62,151 bases of DNA from Candidatus Sumerlaeia bacterium. GTDB taxonomy: Bacteria > Sumerlaeota > Sumerlaeia > SLMS01 > JAHLLQ01. The notes beneath the pieces are model-generated. The model was not told the origin of the DNA and ran no database searches. It saw only the letters and a program-made list of their open reading frames with translations. Below are positions 19,171 through 27,856 of the stretch, one piece after another. Positions within the stretch are counted from its first letter, which is position 1. Every line of letters begins with the position of its first letter. The DNA is taken from positions 1 to 62,151 of the forward strand of contig JANQSL010000161.1 of the NCBI GenBank assembly GCA_028284075.1, in the 5' to 3' direction. Position numbers and translations under genes: made by a program.

Positions 19171-19821
19171 GTGAATCTCGTGCTGTTCGGTCCACCCGGC
19201 GCCGGCAAGGGAACCCAGTCACAGCTGATTTGCGAGCACTTCCGGCTCACTCATCTTTCGACCGGTGACTGTATTCGCGCTGCAATACGGGCTGGAACAC
19301 CTCTTGGCAAATCAGTGAAGGAAATCGTCGAGCGAGGCGAACTGATTCCGGACGAAACAGTTTCAGAGCTTGTTGAGGAAGTGATCTCACAGAACCGGAG
19401 CACTTCCGACAGCTACCTGTTCGATGGGTACCCACGGACCTTAAGCCAGATCGGCCGTCTTGAGGAAATCTGCGAAAAGTACAACCTGACAAATCCCGTG
19501 ATCGTTGCTTTGGAAGTACCTGAATCCGTTCTGATGCTTCGAATTACCGGTCGCCGAATCTGCCTCGACTGTAAGAATACGTTCAATATCTACATGCATC
19601 ATCCCGAGCAGAACGGTTGCGATGTACACCAGTGCCGTTTGCTGCAGCGCGCAGACGACAAGCCGGAGACCGTACGGGAGCGTCTGCGAGTTTATCACAG
19701 CCAGACGGAACCGGTTTTGCACCACTATGAAATGCTGGGCCGCCTTGCCCGGATCAACGGGTCCGGAGCGACCGAGGAAGTTTTCGAACGTATTCAGACG
19801 ATCCTGGCGGAGACGTACTGA
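19171..19821 (+). CDS. adk: Adenylate kinase
   Basis: Converts ATP and AMP to two ADP in the cytoplasm. GTG start at 19171 after GGAG. P-loop GPPGAGKGTQ, AMP-site STGD and FDGYPRT are present. The long-form LID domain carries cysteine pairs (I-C-L-D-C and C-D-V-H-Q-C) that suggest a zinc-binding LID with altered spacing of the second pair, followed by QRADDKPETVRERL. 216 aa. The stop shares one base with the map start. Confidence 0.96.
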   Translation: MNLVLFGPPGAGKGTQSQLICEHFRLTHLSTGDCIRAAIRAGTPLGKSVKEIVERGELIPDETVSELVEEVISQNRSTSDSYLFDGYPRTLSQIGRLEEICEKYNLTNPVIVALEVPESVLMLRITGRRICLDCKNTFNIYMHHPEQNGCDVHQCRLLQRADDKPETVRERLRVYHSQTEPVLHHYEMLGRLARINGSGATEEVFERIQTILAETY

Positions 19822-20591
19822 TGGACCGCAGAGCCCAGACAATCGTGTTGAAGAGTCGCCGTGAGATCGACGCGATGCGCCGATCGGGCATCCTGTTGCG
19901 TAAGGTTCTCGACGAGGTGGCCGCTGCGGTCGCGCCTGGTGTTTCCACTCTCGATCTTGACCGGTTGGCAAAGGCCCGCATCATCGAAGGTGGCGGCAAG
20001 CCGTCCTTTCTGCGACTCTATGGGTTTCCCGGTTCTGTCTGTGTCTCCGTGAATGAAGAGGTGGTTCACGGGATTCCTTCCTCTCGGCGAATCCTCCAGG
20101 AAGGCGATATTATCACGATCGACTGTGGTGTGAACATCAAGGGATGGCACGCCGACTCGGCCATCACGGCAGCGGTTGGGCGTGTTGCTCCAGACGTCGA
20201 GCGCCTGATGGCGGTTACGCAGGAGTCTCTTGAAAAGGCCATCATGGCCTGTGTTGAAGGCAATCGCCTTGGGGACGTGGGCTGGGCTGTTCAATCCCAT
20301 GTCGAATCCAACGGTTTCCACGTGATCGAGCATTATGGCGGTCACGGGATTGGTAGAAAGGTGCATGAAGACCCTCGGGTGGAGAACTTTGGTCCTCCAG
20401 CGGCAGGGATGCGCCTGAAGGCGGGGATGGTCCTTGCCATCGAGCCCATGGTGGCCATCGGCACCGGGGAGACTGAGGAGTTGAGCGATGAGTGGACTGT
20501 CGTTACCACGGACAAATCCTATGCCGCCCACTATGAACATACGGTGGCAATCACCGAGAAAGGGCCCGAAATCCTGACAATTCCCGAATGA
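19821..20591 (+). CDS. map: Methionine aminopeptidase type I
   Basis: Removes the initiator Met from nascent proteins. All five metal ligands can be assigned: Asp in TIDCGVNIKG, Asp in GWHADSA, His in GGHGIGRKVHEDP, Glu in AIEPMV and Glu in YEHTVAI. At 256 aa it is a short bacterial type Ia enzyme without an N-terminal zinc extension. Starts on the last base of adk, so it is translated with it. Confidence 0.96.
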   Translation: MDRRAQTIVLKSRREIDAMRRSGILLRKVLDEVAAAVAPGVSTLDLDRLAKARIIEGGGKPSFLRLYGFPGSVCVSVNEEVVHGIPSSRRILQEGDIITIDCGVNIKGWHADSAITAAVGRVAPDVERLMAVTQESLEKAIMACVEGNRLGDVGWAVQSHVESNGFHVIEHYGGHGIGRKVHEDPRVENFGPPAAGMRLKAGMVLAIEPMVAIGTGETEELSDEWTVVTTDKSYAAHYEHTVAITEKGPEILTIPE

Positions 20592-20604
20592 GAGGCCCTT
20601 GGGC

Positions 20605-20633
20605 TTGACATCGGAGCGGGGATATCGATTCTT
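20605..20633 (+). promoter_or_regulatory. Possible internal promoter before infA
   Basis: A perfect TTGACA (20605-20610) lies in the 119-bp gap between map and infA, the largest gap in the cluster after tuf. The best -10 (GATTCT or ATTCTT, 16-17 bp downstream) is weak. It could give infA-rpmJ-rpsM-rpsK-rpsD-rpoA-rplQ separate expression. Confidence 0.35.
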
Positions 20634-20710
20634 TCACGGCTTTCGGCGGCGCAATGGCCGCTTCTCCGCATGTAAACCTCTGAATTGATTGGATTTGAAA
20701 AGACTTCCGC

Positions 20711-20929
20711 ATGGCCAAAGAAAAGGGAATCGAGGTTGAGGGAAACGTAACGGAGACTTTGCCGAACGCAATGTTCCGGGTCGAACTCGACAACGGAATG
20801 AATGTTCTGGCTCACATTTCGGGAAAGATGCGGATGCACTACATCCGGATTCTTCCCGGCGACCGGGTCACCGTTGAACTTTCACCTTACGATCTGACCC
20901 GCGGCCGCATCACATACCGCAACAAGTAA
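20711..20929 (+). CDS. infA: Translation initiation factor IF-1
   Basis: A 72-aa S1/OB-fold protein that occupies the A site during initiation. Family motifs [43 protein letters not shown] and [13 protein letters not shown] are intact. Grouped with rpmJ, rpsM and rpsK as in many non-proteobacterial genomes. Confidence 0.97.
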   Translation: MAKEKGIEVEGNVTETLPNAMFRVELDNGMNVLAHISGKMRMHYIRILPGDRVTVELSPYDLTRGRITYRNK

Positions 20930-20971
20930 CCAGCCCGGCAACGGGATGACGAACCAAGGAGTCCAAAGGCA

Positions 20972-21085
20972 ATGAAGGTCAGAGCCTCTGTCAAACGCAT
21001 CTGCAAGGATTGCCGTGTCATCCGGCGCCGAGGCGTGATCCGTATCATCTGCAAAAACCCCCGCCACAAGCAGCGGCAGGGATAA
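20972..21085 (+). CDS. rpmJ: 50S ribosomal protein L36
   Basis: A 37-aa protein, [14 protein letters not shown]..., translated from the ATG at 20972. The zinc-ribbon ligands C11, C14, C27 and H32 are all present, so this is the zinc-binding (C+) type. Located between infA and rpsM, its standard place. Confidence 0.95.
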   Translation: MKVRASVKRICKDCRVIRRRGVIRIICKNPRHKQRQG

Positions 21086-21119
21086 TCTCGAGCAAGGCAC
21101 TCGTTCAGGAGCACCACAC

Positions 21120-21488
21120 GTGGCACGTATTGCAGGAGTCGATCTTCCCCGCGAAAAACGCGTCGAGTACGGTTTGACGTACATCTATGGCATTGGTCTT
21201 CACCGAAGCCGCGAGGTTCTCGCGGCGGCAGGCATCGACCCGAGCACCCGCGTTCGCGACCTGACGGAAGCGGAGACCACCAAGATTTCCGCCATCGTCA
21301 CTTCCAACTACAAGGTGGAAGGTGACCTTCGGCGTGAGGTTTCAACAAACATCAAGCGTCTGATGGACATCGGTTGCTACCGAGGCCTCCGCCATCGCCG
21401 CCACCTGCCCGTTCGTGGTCAACGTACCAGCACGAATGCGCGTACACGCAAGGGTCCTCGCCGTACGGTGGGCGCTAAAAAAGGCTAA
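21120..21488 (+). CDS. rpsM: 30S ribosomal protein S13
   Basis: S13 contacts P-site tRNA and forms the head bridge. GTG start at 21120 gives [26 protein letters not shown]; the helix-two-turn-helix and the tail [25 protein letters not shown] are diagnostic. 122 aa. Confidence 0.97.
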   Translation: MARIAGVDLPREKRVEYGLTYIYGIGLHRSREVLAAAGIDPSTRVRDLTEAETTKISAIVTSNYKVEGDLRREVSTNIKRLMDIGCYRGLRHRRHLPVRGQRTSTNARTRKGPRRTVGAKKG

Positions 21489-21534
21489 TTTCAACCTCTG
21501 TCTGGTTCTGAAGTAATCGAAGGAGACCGCCGGA

Positions 21535-21930
21535 ATGGCAAAGAAGACGGCACAGAAAAGCACGAAGAAGAAAGCGCGCAAGAATATCTCGCACGCCATC
21601 GTGCATATCAAGGCGACATTCAACAACACTGTTGTGACGATTGCCGATCCCGCCGGTAACACGATTTCGTGGGCGACCGCTGGCGCGGCCGGCTTCAAAG
21701 GCTCGCGAAAAAGCACCCCCTTCGCTGCCGGTCAGGCTGCCGAGAAGGCCGCCAACGCTGCAAAGGATCACGGCGTGACGAGCTGCGACGTCATTATTCG
21801 AGGCCCGGGCTCCGGGCGCGAATCCGCAGTCCGCTCACTGCAAAACTCCGGCATTCAGGTCCGTACAATCAAGGACGCGACCCCGATTCCGCACAACGGC
21901 TGCCGCTCCCCGAAGCGCCGCCGCGTCTAA
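21535..21930 (+). CDS. rpsK: 30S ribosomal protein S11
   Basis: S11 sits on the platform near the mRNA exit. Motifs [49 protein letters not shown] and [15 protein letters not shown] are complete. 131 aa with a lysine-rich N-terminus. Confidence 0.97.
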   Translation: MAKKTAQKSTKKKARKNISHAIVHIKATFNNTVVTIADPAGNTISWATAGAAGFKGSRKSTPFAAGQAAEKAANAAKDHGVTSCDVIIRGPGSGRESAVRSLQNSGIQVRTIKDATPIPHNGCRSPKRRRV

Positions 21931-21953
21931 ACTTCTCAAGAGGATATCACCAA

Positions 21954-22583
21954 GTGGCTCGTTACACAGGTCCAGTTTGCCGTCTTTATCGCCGTGAGGG
22001 TCGCAACCTTCACCTCAAATCTCCGCGCTCCGCGGCTGCACGCCGTGTTGCGGACAAGTTGACAACTCCTCCCGGGCAGCACGGCAGGGCACCGAACAAG
22101 GTTTCGACCTATGGTGTTCAGCTTCGCGAAAAGCAGAGCTGTAAGCGCATCTATGGTGTTCTTGAGCGTCAGTTCCGCCGTTACATCGCCCGTGCTGAGC
22201 GCTATCGCGGCGTCAGTGGTCACGTGCTTCTGCAGCTTCTCGAGCGCCGCCTTGATAATGTCGTTTACCGCGCGGGCTTCGCTCAGACCCGGGCGCAGGC
22301 ACGCCAGTTCGTTGGTCACAAGCATATCACCGTGAACGGGCAGGTCGTCAATATACCGTCCTATGAGGTTCGCATCGGTGATGTGATTGCTCTGACGGAA
22401 AAGGGCAAAAACATGAAAGCCATTGCTGAGTCGCTGAGCTATGCTGCCGCCTCAGGGCGCAAGGGCTGGATTACATTCAATGATGACAACAATTCAGCTG
22501 TCCTCTCCTCAATTCCCGGTCGTGACGACCTTGACGATATCGATGTTCGCGAACAGCTGATTATCGAGCTTTATTCGAAGTAA
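21954..22583 (+). CDS. rpsD: 30S ribosomal protein S4
   Basis: S4 nucleates small-subunit assembly. The GTG at 21954, preceded by AAGAGGATATCACCAA, gives ARYTGPVCRLYRREGRNLHLK and a 209-aa protein; a longer open frame extends upstream through rpsK and is not used. Core motifs PGQHGR, SYGVQLREKQ-like, RLDNVVYRAGFAQTRAQARQFVGHKHI are intact. Only one of the four possible zinc cysteines is present, so this is the zinc-free form. Confidence 0.96.
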   Translation: MARYTGPVCRLYRREGRNLHLKSPRSAAARRVADKLTTPPGQHGRAPNKVSTYGVQLREKQSCKRIYGVLERQFRRYIARAERYRGVSGHVLLQLLERRLDNVVYRAGFAQTRAQARQFVGHKHITVNGQVVNIPSYEVRIGDVIALTEKGKNMKAIAESLSYAAASGRKGWITFNDDNNSAVLSSIPGRDDLDDIDVREQLIIELYSK

Positions 22584-22691
22584 CGGCCGGTTGGTTCTAC
22601 GGACGCACAGTGTCCGTCTCAGTTCGGTCCACCGCAAGGGAGCGGATTTTGCTCTGACTCCCGGCATGTCCATGACAGGAGAAAATGTCCC

Positions 22692-23723
22692 ATGGAGCTT
22701 GATCTGAAGTCACTCATTCGCCCGTCCCGGCTGACCCCGGACAAGCTGACGCTGAGTGACACCTTCGGCCGTTTTACGGTAGAGCCGCTGGAGCGCGGTT
22801 TCGGCACAACGTTGGGCAACTCACTGCGCCGCATTCTGCTTTCCTCAATTCAGGGAGCCGCGGCCACGAGTGTTCGCTTTGAAGATGTTCGCCATGAATT
22901 CATGGCTCTGACCGGAGCCCGTGAAGACGTCAACGACTGTATCCTGAATCTCAAGCAGGTTATCTTCAAACTTGAGGGGGTTCAGGAGAAGACGACGATT
23001 TTCCTGAACAAGAAAGGTCCCGGCAAGGTGACCGCTGCGGACTTTGAAATCCCTGATCACCTGAAGATTCTGAATCCGGACCAGCACATCGCGGAGTTGA
23101 GCAAGGACGGCCATCTCCAGATGGAAGTGCTCGTTGCTCAGGGGCGCGGTTACATGCCCGCCCTCTATCCTGAGATGGAGGACGAGGACGATATTGGCAT
23201 TCTTCCCATCGATGCCGTCTTCTCTCCGATTCGCAAGGTCCGCTATGAAGTAACCGACGCCCGCGTCGGCCAGCGCACGGACTATGATCGTCTCGTGCTT
23301 GAAATCACGACCAACGGCAGTGTGCATCCGGAAGAGGCGGTGAGTTACGCCGCGAAGATCCTTCGTGACCACCTTGACATGTTTATTCGGATGGAAGAGC
23401 GTGATACTTCCTCCGCCGAGGCAACGCCCGGAGCGGTTGCCTCCGGTGATGAGTCCGCCGCGCCCATCCAGGCGATTCTTGACAAGTCCATTGAAGAACT
23501 GGAACTCTCTGTCCGCTCCTTCAACTGCCTTGAAGCCGCTGGTATCAAGACGATCCGCGACCTCGTGCAGAAGACGGAAAGCGAGATGCTCAAGTATCGC
23601 AACTTCGGCCGCAAGTCGCTCTCCGAGATCAAGGCGATACTCAAGGGTTACGGCTTAAGCTTCAACATGAAGCTTGATGACCGGGGCCTCCCCGTGAACA
23701 TGAACCCGGATGATCGCGACTGA
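22692..23723 (+). CDS. rpoA: DNA-directed RNA polymerase subunit alpha
   Basis: The N-terminal dimerisation domain contains the classic RFTVEPLERGFGTTLGNSLRRILLSS; the C-terminal domain (about 255-330) has IEELELSVRSFNCLEAAGIKTI and GRKSLSEIKAIL, which contacts UP elements and activators. The linker is alanine/serine-rich. 343 aa. It follows rpsD after 108 bp and precedes rplQ by 36 bp, the alpha-operon arrangement. Confidence 0.98.
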   Translation: MELDLKSLIRPSRLTPDKLTLSDTFGRFTVEPLERGFGTTLGNSLRRILLSSIQGAAATSVRFEDVRHEFMALTGAREDVNDCILNLKQVIFKLEGVQEKTTIFLNKKGPGKVTAADFEIPDHLKILNPDQHIAELSKDGHLQMEVLVAQGRGYMPALYPEMEDEDDIGILPIDAVFSPIRKVRYEVTDARVGQRTDYDRLVLEITTNGSVHPEEAVSYAAKILRDHLDMFIRMEERDTSSAEATPGAVASGDESAAPIQAILDKSIEELELSVRSFNCLEAAGIKTIRDLVQKTESEMLKYRNFGRKSLSEIKAILKGYGLSFNMKLDDRGLPVNMNPDDRD

Positions 23724-23759
23724 TCGTTCTGACCGAAATTTTGCCGGAGACTGACACCA

Positions 23760-24167
23760 ATGCGTCACCTACATCATCGTGGAAAACTGAGCCGCCCCGA
23801 AGGGCATCGGAAGGCTCTCCTTCGCAACCTTGGCGCGGCTCTGATTGAGCACGAGCGCATTCGCACCACCGAGGCAAAGGCCAAGGTTCTGCGCTCCTAC
23901 ATTGAGAAACTGGTGACACTTGGGCGCAAAGGCACTCAGCACCATCGCCGTCAGGCGTTCGCAACGCTTGGCAAGAAGGGTGCTGTTCACAAGCTGTTCG
24001 AAGAGATTGGACCTCGCTTTACCGAGCGCCCCGGCGGCTACACGCGAATTATCCGGGATGGTCAACGGGCCGGCGACGGCGCATGGATGGCATATATCGA
24101 GTTCGTCGAGAAGGGTGCGAGTATTGCCCCGGTCGCCGCGGAGGAATCCACCGAGAGCGACTCCTAA
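23760..24167 (+). CDS. rplQ: 50S ribosomal protein L17
   Basis: L17 lies near the tunnel exit. The 135-aa product starts MRHLHHRGKLSRPEGHRKALLRNL and has ALIEHERIRTTEAKAKVLR and FTERPGGYTRII. Last gene of the supercluster, followed at once by a strong terminator. Confidence 0.97.
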   Translation: MRHLHHRGKLSRPEGHRKALLRNLGAALIEHERIRTTEAKAKVLRSYIEKLVTLGRKGTQHHRRQAFATLGKKGAVHKLFEEIGPRFTERPGGYTRIIRDGQRAGDGAWMAYIEFVEKGASIAPVAAEESTESDS

Positions 24168-24194
24168 ACCCTCAGCCACAATTTCCGAATTGGC

Positions 24195-24230
24195 AACAGG
24201 CCCCGTTCCGGTTTGAACGGGGCCTGTTTT
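24195..24230 (+). terminator. Rho-independent terminator of the r-protein/rpoA cluster
   Basis: A perfect 14-bp stem AACAGGCCCCGTTC / GAACGGGGCCTGTT (24195-24208 with 24215-24228), 6-nt loop, and TTTT at the end. It lies 28 bp after the rplQ stop. Confidence 0.9.
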
Positions 24231-24258
24231 CATTGATGGTTGTCAGGATAACGGAGCC

Positions 24259-25050
24259 ATGACTCAACGACCTGTTCTCTGCGGAATGATTCACGTTGGA
24301 GCCTTGCCGGGCACGCCCGGCTATGAAGGCCGGCTGAGTGCGCTTGTGGAGCGGGCGGCGGGAGAGGCTCGTCTTCTTGCAGAGGCGGGGTTCGATGCCA
24401 TCATGATCGAGAATATGCATGACACGCCCTACCTCAAGGCGGAGGTCGGTCCCGAGGTTGTGGCGATGATGACGGCCGTGGGATGCACGGTCCGCGAGGT
24501 TGCTCCAGAGACCAGGCTGGGTGTTCAGGTCCTCGCAGGAGCCAATAAGGCTGCGCTGGCCGTCGCACAAGCATGCCGGGCGGACTTTGTTCGTGTGGAG
24601 GGGTTTGTCTTTGCTCACGTCGGTGACGAGGGGGTCCACGATGCGTGTGCGGGAGAATTGCTGCGCTACCGAAAGGTTATCGGTGCAGAGACTGTTGCCA
24701 TTTGGGCAGACGTGAAGAAGAAACATTCCTCTCACGCCTTGACGGGTGACGTGGCTTTGGCGGAAACGGCCCAGGCGGCTGAGTTTTTTTTGGCGGACGG
24801 AGTCATCGTAACAGGCAGCTCAACGGGATTGCCTGCCCGGCCCGAGGATCTTGATGTCGTGAGAGGGGCTGTCAGTATTCCCGTTGCCGTAGGGTCCGGA
24901 ATCACGCCGGAAAACGTTAAGGATTACGCGGGCGCCGATATGTTTATCGTCGGCAGCTGTCTGAAGGAGGAAGGGCTTTGGGACAGCCGCATGGATCCTG
25001 ATCGGGTTGGCGGAATGGTGGCGGCTGTTCGGTCAGTCAGGAAGAGATGA
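24259..25050 (+). CDS. BtpA/SgcQ family TIM-barrel protein
   Basis: The 263-aa sequence follows the BtpA family throughout: CGMIHVGALPGTPGY at the start, GFDAIMIENMHDTPY, VGVQVLAGANKAAL-like strand, DFVRVEGFVFAHVGDEG, and IPVAVGSGITPENV with FIVGSCLKEEG near the end. BtpA was linked to photosystem I stability in cyanobacteria, but most members in non-phototrophs have unknown substrates; the fold suggests an aldolase-like or phosphosugar enzyme. The 3' end overlaps the convergent thioredoxin-like gene by 18 bp. Confidence 0.85.
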   Translation: MTQRPVLCGMIHVGALPGTPGYEGRLSALVERAAGEARLLAEAGFDAIMIENMHDTPYLKAEVGPEVVAMMTAVGCTVREVAPETRLGVQVLAGANKAALAVAQACRADFVRVEGFVFAHVGDEGVHDACAGELLRYRKVIGAETVAIWADVKKKHSSHALTGDVALAETAQAAEFFLADGVIVTGSSTGLPARPEDLDVVRGAVSIPVAVGSGITPENVKDYAGADMFIVGSCLKEEGLWDSRMDPDRVGGMVAAVRSVRKR

Positions 25051-26124
25051 TGCCCGTCGCGCGTCCTCGATGAGGCGTGTCAGGGTTTCCAGGTCCTGCA
25101 ATTCTCCGACATGAACATCATGGACGATGCCGTCGGGCCGGACGATCACCATCATCGGCAGTGTCTCGACAGAGTAGTTTTCAATAATCTTTGAGTTACC
25201 TGCAAAAACCTGAGGGAAACCGATACCCTTTGCTTCAACGAAGTTCTTCGCCTTCTGAATGCGACCGCTGTCAGTGTCTGTGTTGACACCGATGATCTGT
25301 ACATCCTCGGCGAGCCGATGAATGTGTTTGTTTAATTCGGGCAGTCCTTCCAGACAAGGCGGGCACCATATTGCCCAAAAATCCAGAAGTGTAACCTGAC
25401 CCCGAACCATGCCCTCGATGTGTGGTGCGGGTTTTCCAGGGAGCGGATGCACATCAGCTGCATTGCCACGTATGAGCTGATCTGTCAGATCGAAGGAGTT
25501 CGGCGGGGGAGAGGTTTCAAAAAGCCGCGAGTTGATCCGCGCTCCGAATTCCTCCATCTCAAACATTGAAACCCATGAGGGACCATCCGTACTTTGAACA
25601 CCGTAGCGGGTTGAATGGAGCCCTCTTTCCGGATGAACCTGGAACAGGTAACCCCACGGTAAATGATCTGAAGTGCGAGGGGATTGAACCCTCAGTTTTT
25701 CGTCAGAGGCCGCCACTTTCCAATCCACCGGGTTCAGGCCTTCAAGAAGTGCAAAGACAGGATGGTATTGCAGGCCTGTTGTTGCAGGACTCTGTATTTC
25801 GATGAGTTCCTTCCAGACGCGCTGACTGTCGAATTCCAGCAGGACATGTGAATTCATGCGCGGGAAGCGAACCAGGAGCGAGTTGCCGTCGAACACAAAG
25901 ATTTCATCACCATGTTCGACTCGCCAGCCTTTGCCGCGCTCAAAGAAAATTTCGAAGGCACCTTGCTCTTGCTCTGTGTTGCGCAAGGCTTCTTCCGAGA
26001 GTTTTCCCCTCGCATGGTACGTTGTCACGGAAGCATAGGGTTCAAACAGTTTTTCTGCATTGATGGCGAGAGAAGGAGCCACGATTCCCAGAAAAAACAG
26101 GAGGCCAATCAGTCTTGAAAGCAT
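25033..26124 (-). CDS. Secreted TlpA-like thioredoxin with N-terminal LolA-like domain
   Basis: A signal peptide (about residues 1-20, ending S-L-A) is followed by a region of about 200 residues whose beta pattern (FEIFFERGKGWRVEHGDEIFVFDG) resembles LolA/DUF2092 lipoprotein-binding folds. The C-terminal third is a TlpA/ResA-type thioredoxin domain: VTLLDFWAIWCPPC active site and cis-Pro strand E-T-L-P-M-M-V-I. It should act in the periplasm as a disulfide reductase. The pairing of the two domains is seen in PVC-type genomes. The start overlaps the end of pdxB by 16 bp, so the two are one transcript. Confidence 0.8.
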   Translation of the reverse strand: MLSRLIGLLFFLGIVAPSLAINAEKLFEPYASVTTYHARGKLSEEALRNTEQEQGAFEIFFERGKGWRVEHGDEIFVFDGNSLLVRFPRMNSHVLLEFDSQRVWKELIEIQSPATTGLQYHPVFALLEGLNPVDWKVAASDEKLRVQSPRTSDHLPWGYLFQVHPERGLHSTRYGVQSTDGPSWVSMFEMEEFGARINSRLFETSPPPNSFDLTDQLIRGNAADVHPLPGKPAPHIEGMVRGQVTLLDFWAIWCPPCLEGLPELNKHIHRLAEDVQIIGVNTDTDSGRIQKAKNFVEAKGIGFPQVFAGNSKIIENYSVETLPMMVIVRPDGIVHDVHVGELQDLETLTRLIEDARRASSLPD

Positions 26125-27257
26125 TTAAACCCCAGCGTTTTCAGTGTTTTAACAATGCTTTCGTCGAGCTGATTGGCACGTACGGAGTAATTCGAGAATT
26201 CGCGGCGTACGGGGTATTCCCTGCGGAGGCGATCAAAATCGGAGCCACGTTGCTGTTCGGTCTTCTGTGCCACCGTTCGCAGACGGTCGTCATCTTTGTT
26301 AATGTTCCAGGTCTGGCGCATAATGCTCAGCAGGGTTTCCTCACGACTTGCTGCTCCGACAGCGGGATTGATGACACCCTTGTCGACCGGAGGCAGGCTC
26401 GGCAGCTCTCGCTGCGGTAGCTGAAAATGTTCCCGCAACGCGCGAACAACCATCAGCGTTCCATTGAACTTTCCCTCCGCACTGTAGCCGGCGATGTGTG
26501 GGGTGCCGATTTCCACTCGATCAAGAAGCGGCCACATAATATGCGGTTCATTTTCCCAGACGTCGAGGACTGTGCCCGCAATGGCGCTATCGTCAAGTGC
26601 AGTCAGAAGTGCCGCGTTGTCGACGACCGGTCCGCGGGATGCATTAATGAGAAACGCTTCAGGCTTCATGCGTTGCAACCGACGCCTGTCGATCAGGTGC
26701 AACGTCTGGTCCGGTCCGGTCCTGTTCAGTGGGACGTGACAGGTGATAAAGTCCGACGCCGCCACAAGGTCATCCAGTCCTGTCCATGGTCCTTCGGTGC
26801 CTTTCCGCTCGAGTGGGGGATCGTTGAAGACGAGTTTGAGGCCCAGCGCGGGGGCAAGTGCCTCGACACCGCCGCCTGTATTGCCTCGGCCAATGATTCC
26901 CAGGGTCTTGCCCCGGAGCGGGAGCTCGTGGCGCACGGCAAGCTCAAGAAGAGCCGTGGTAATGTACTCCGCGACTGATCGTGCATTGCATCCTGCGGCG
27001 CTTCTCCACTGGATGCCCGTTTCTTCCAGCCAAACCTTGTCCAGATGATCCGTTCCGATAGTGGCGGTGGCCACAAATCGAACGGGGGTATTGCGGAGCA
27101 ACTCGCGGTCAACCCGGGTAATTGAGCGAACAAGGAGGGCGTTCGCGTTGGAGAGGTCGGCGTTCGTCATTTGACGGCCATGCATCAGACGCACTTCGCC
27201 CACGCCTTCCAGGCACTCGCGAATTCGGGGAATGTTCTCGTCGGCAACGATCAACAC
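26109..27257 (-). CDS. pdxB: Erythronate-4-phosphate dehydrogenase
   Basis: Second step of DXP-independent-branch vitamin B6 (pyridoxal phosphate) synthesis. The protein has the PdxB start VLIVADENIPRIRECLEGVGEV, the NAD-binding G-I-I-G-R-G-N-T-G-G, a catalytic Arg in N-A-S-R-G-P, Glu in V-W-E-N-E-P and His in G-T-P-H-I-A-G-Y-S. The GTG at 27257 after GAGG is chosen because it matches the family start; an in-frame ATG lies at 27290. A C-terminal PdxB dimerisation domain is present. 382 aa. Confidence 0.85.
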   Translation of the reverse strand: MLIVADENIPRIRECLEGVGEVRLMHGRQMTNADLSNANALLVRSITRVDRELLRNTPVRFVATATIGTDHLDKVWLEETGIQWRSAAGCNARSVAEYITTALLELAVRHELPLRGKTLGIIGRGNTGGGVEALAPALGLKLVFNDPPLERKGTEGPWTGLDDLVAASDFITCHVPLNRTGPDQTLHLIDRRRLQRMKPEAFLINASRGPVVDNAALLTALDDSAIAGTVLDVWENEPHIMWPLLDRVEIGTPHIAGYSAEGKFNGTLMVVRALREHFQLPQRELPSLPPVDKGVINPAVGAASREETLLSIMRQTWNINKDDDRLRTVAQKTEQQRGSDFDRLRREYPVRREFSNYSVRANQLDESIVKTLKTLGFKCFQD

Positions 27258-27349
27258 GGCGCGATTACCTCGCTCCCAAAGACATGCCATATTGGTGCTG
27301 AGGCGCAAGGAGGCTTGCGCATCTTCGCCATTGAGGGCATGCCATCCCC

Positions 27350-27856
27350 ATGAAGCTGAGATTTCAAGCCATTGACCAAAACGGTCGTGTCGTTCGCGGC
27401 GTGCTTCGTGCAGACAGCGAGGCTGAGGCACGGGAAATGTTGCTGGCGGAAGAGGCCTTCCCAAAGAAGTTCGACGAGGTGCCGGAAGATGAGCAGGTCA
27501 CCTGGGTGTCAAAAACCTGGGTGAAGGAGAAACACGCGCGGACTCAGGCAAGAGGGGAGGAGAATGTCACTCTGCCTGCAGGGGTGAGCACTGCAACGGC
27601 GGCTTTGAACGACGGTACGGGAGTTTACAAGGGGCGCTTTGCGATATCCGGGAGCGTTCTGTACTTTGAGACGAGTGGTCTGGTTCGCCAATGGCCCGCG
27701 GAGAAGATCGAGGATGCTCGTGTCACCGGATTCCCCGACCGATGGCTGATGGTGTCGCTTTTGGATGGAAGCCTGCTCGAGTTTCGCGCCGGTTTTATTT
27801 TTACCCCACCGGTCTTCAAGGAAGCTCTCGCGATGATCAAGGGCCGCGGCGGATGA
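27350..27856 (+). CDS. Small protein with GspF N-terminal-like motif
   Basis: Residues 1-40 (MKLRFQAIDQNGRVVRGVLRADSEAEAREMLLAE) match the short N-terminal motif of type II secretion/type IV pilus GspF proteins, but there are no membrane helices. The rest (about 90-168) is a beta-rich domain with SGSVLYFETSG and DRWLMVSLLDGSLLEF, resembling a PH-like fold. 168 aa. It overlaps the next gene by 4 bp (ATGA). No secretion genes are nearby. The function is unknown. Confidence 0.65.
   Translation: MKLRFQAIDQNGRVVRGVLRADSEAEAREMLLAEEAFPKKFDEVPEDEQVTWVSKTWVKEKHARTQARGEENVTLPAGVSTATAALNDGTGVYKGRFAISGSVLYFETSGLVRQWPAEKIEDARVTGFPDRWLMVSLLDGSLLEFRAGFIFTPPVFKEALAMIKGRGG

Noticed and set aside
21669..21953. 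Longer rpsD starting inside rpsK
   Set aside because: The S4 family start matches the GTG at 21954 with a ribosome site; upstream codons are out-of-frame rpsK sequence.
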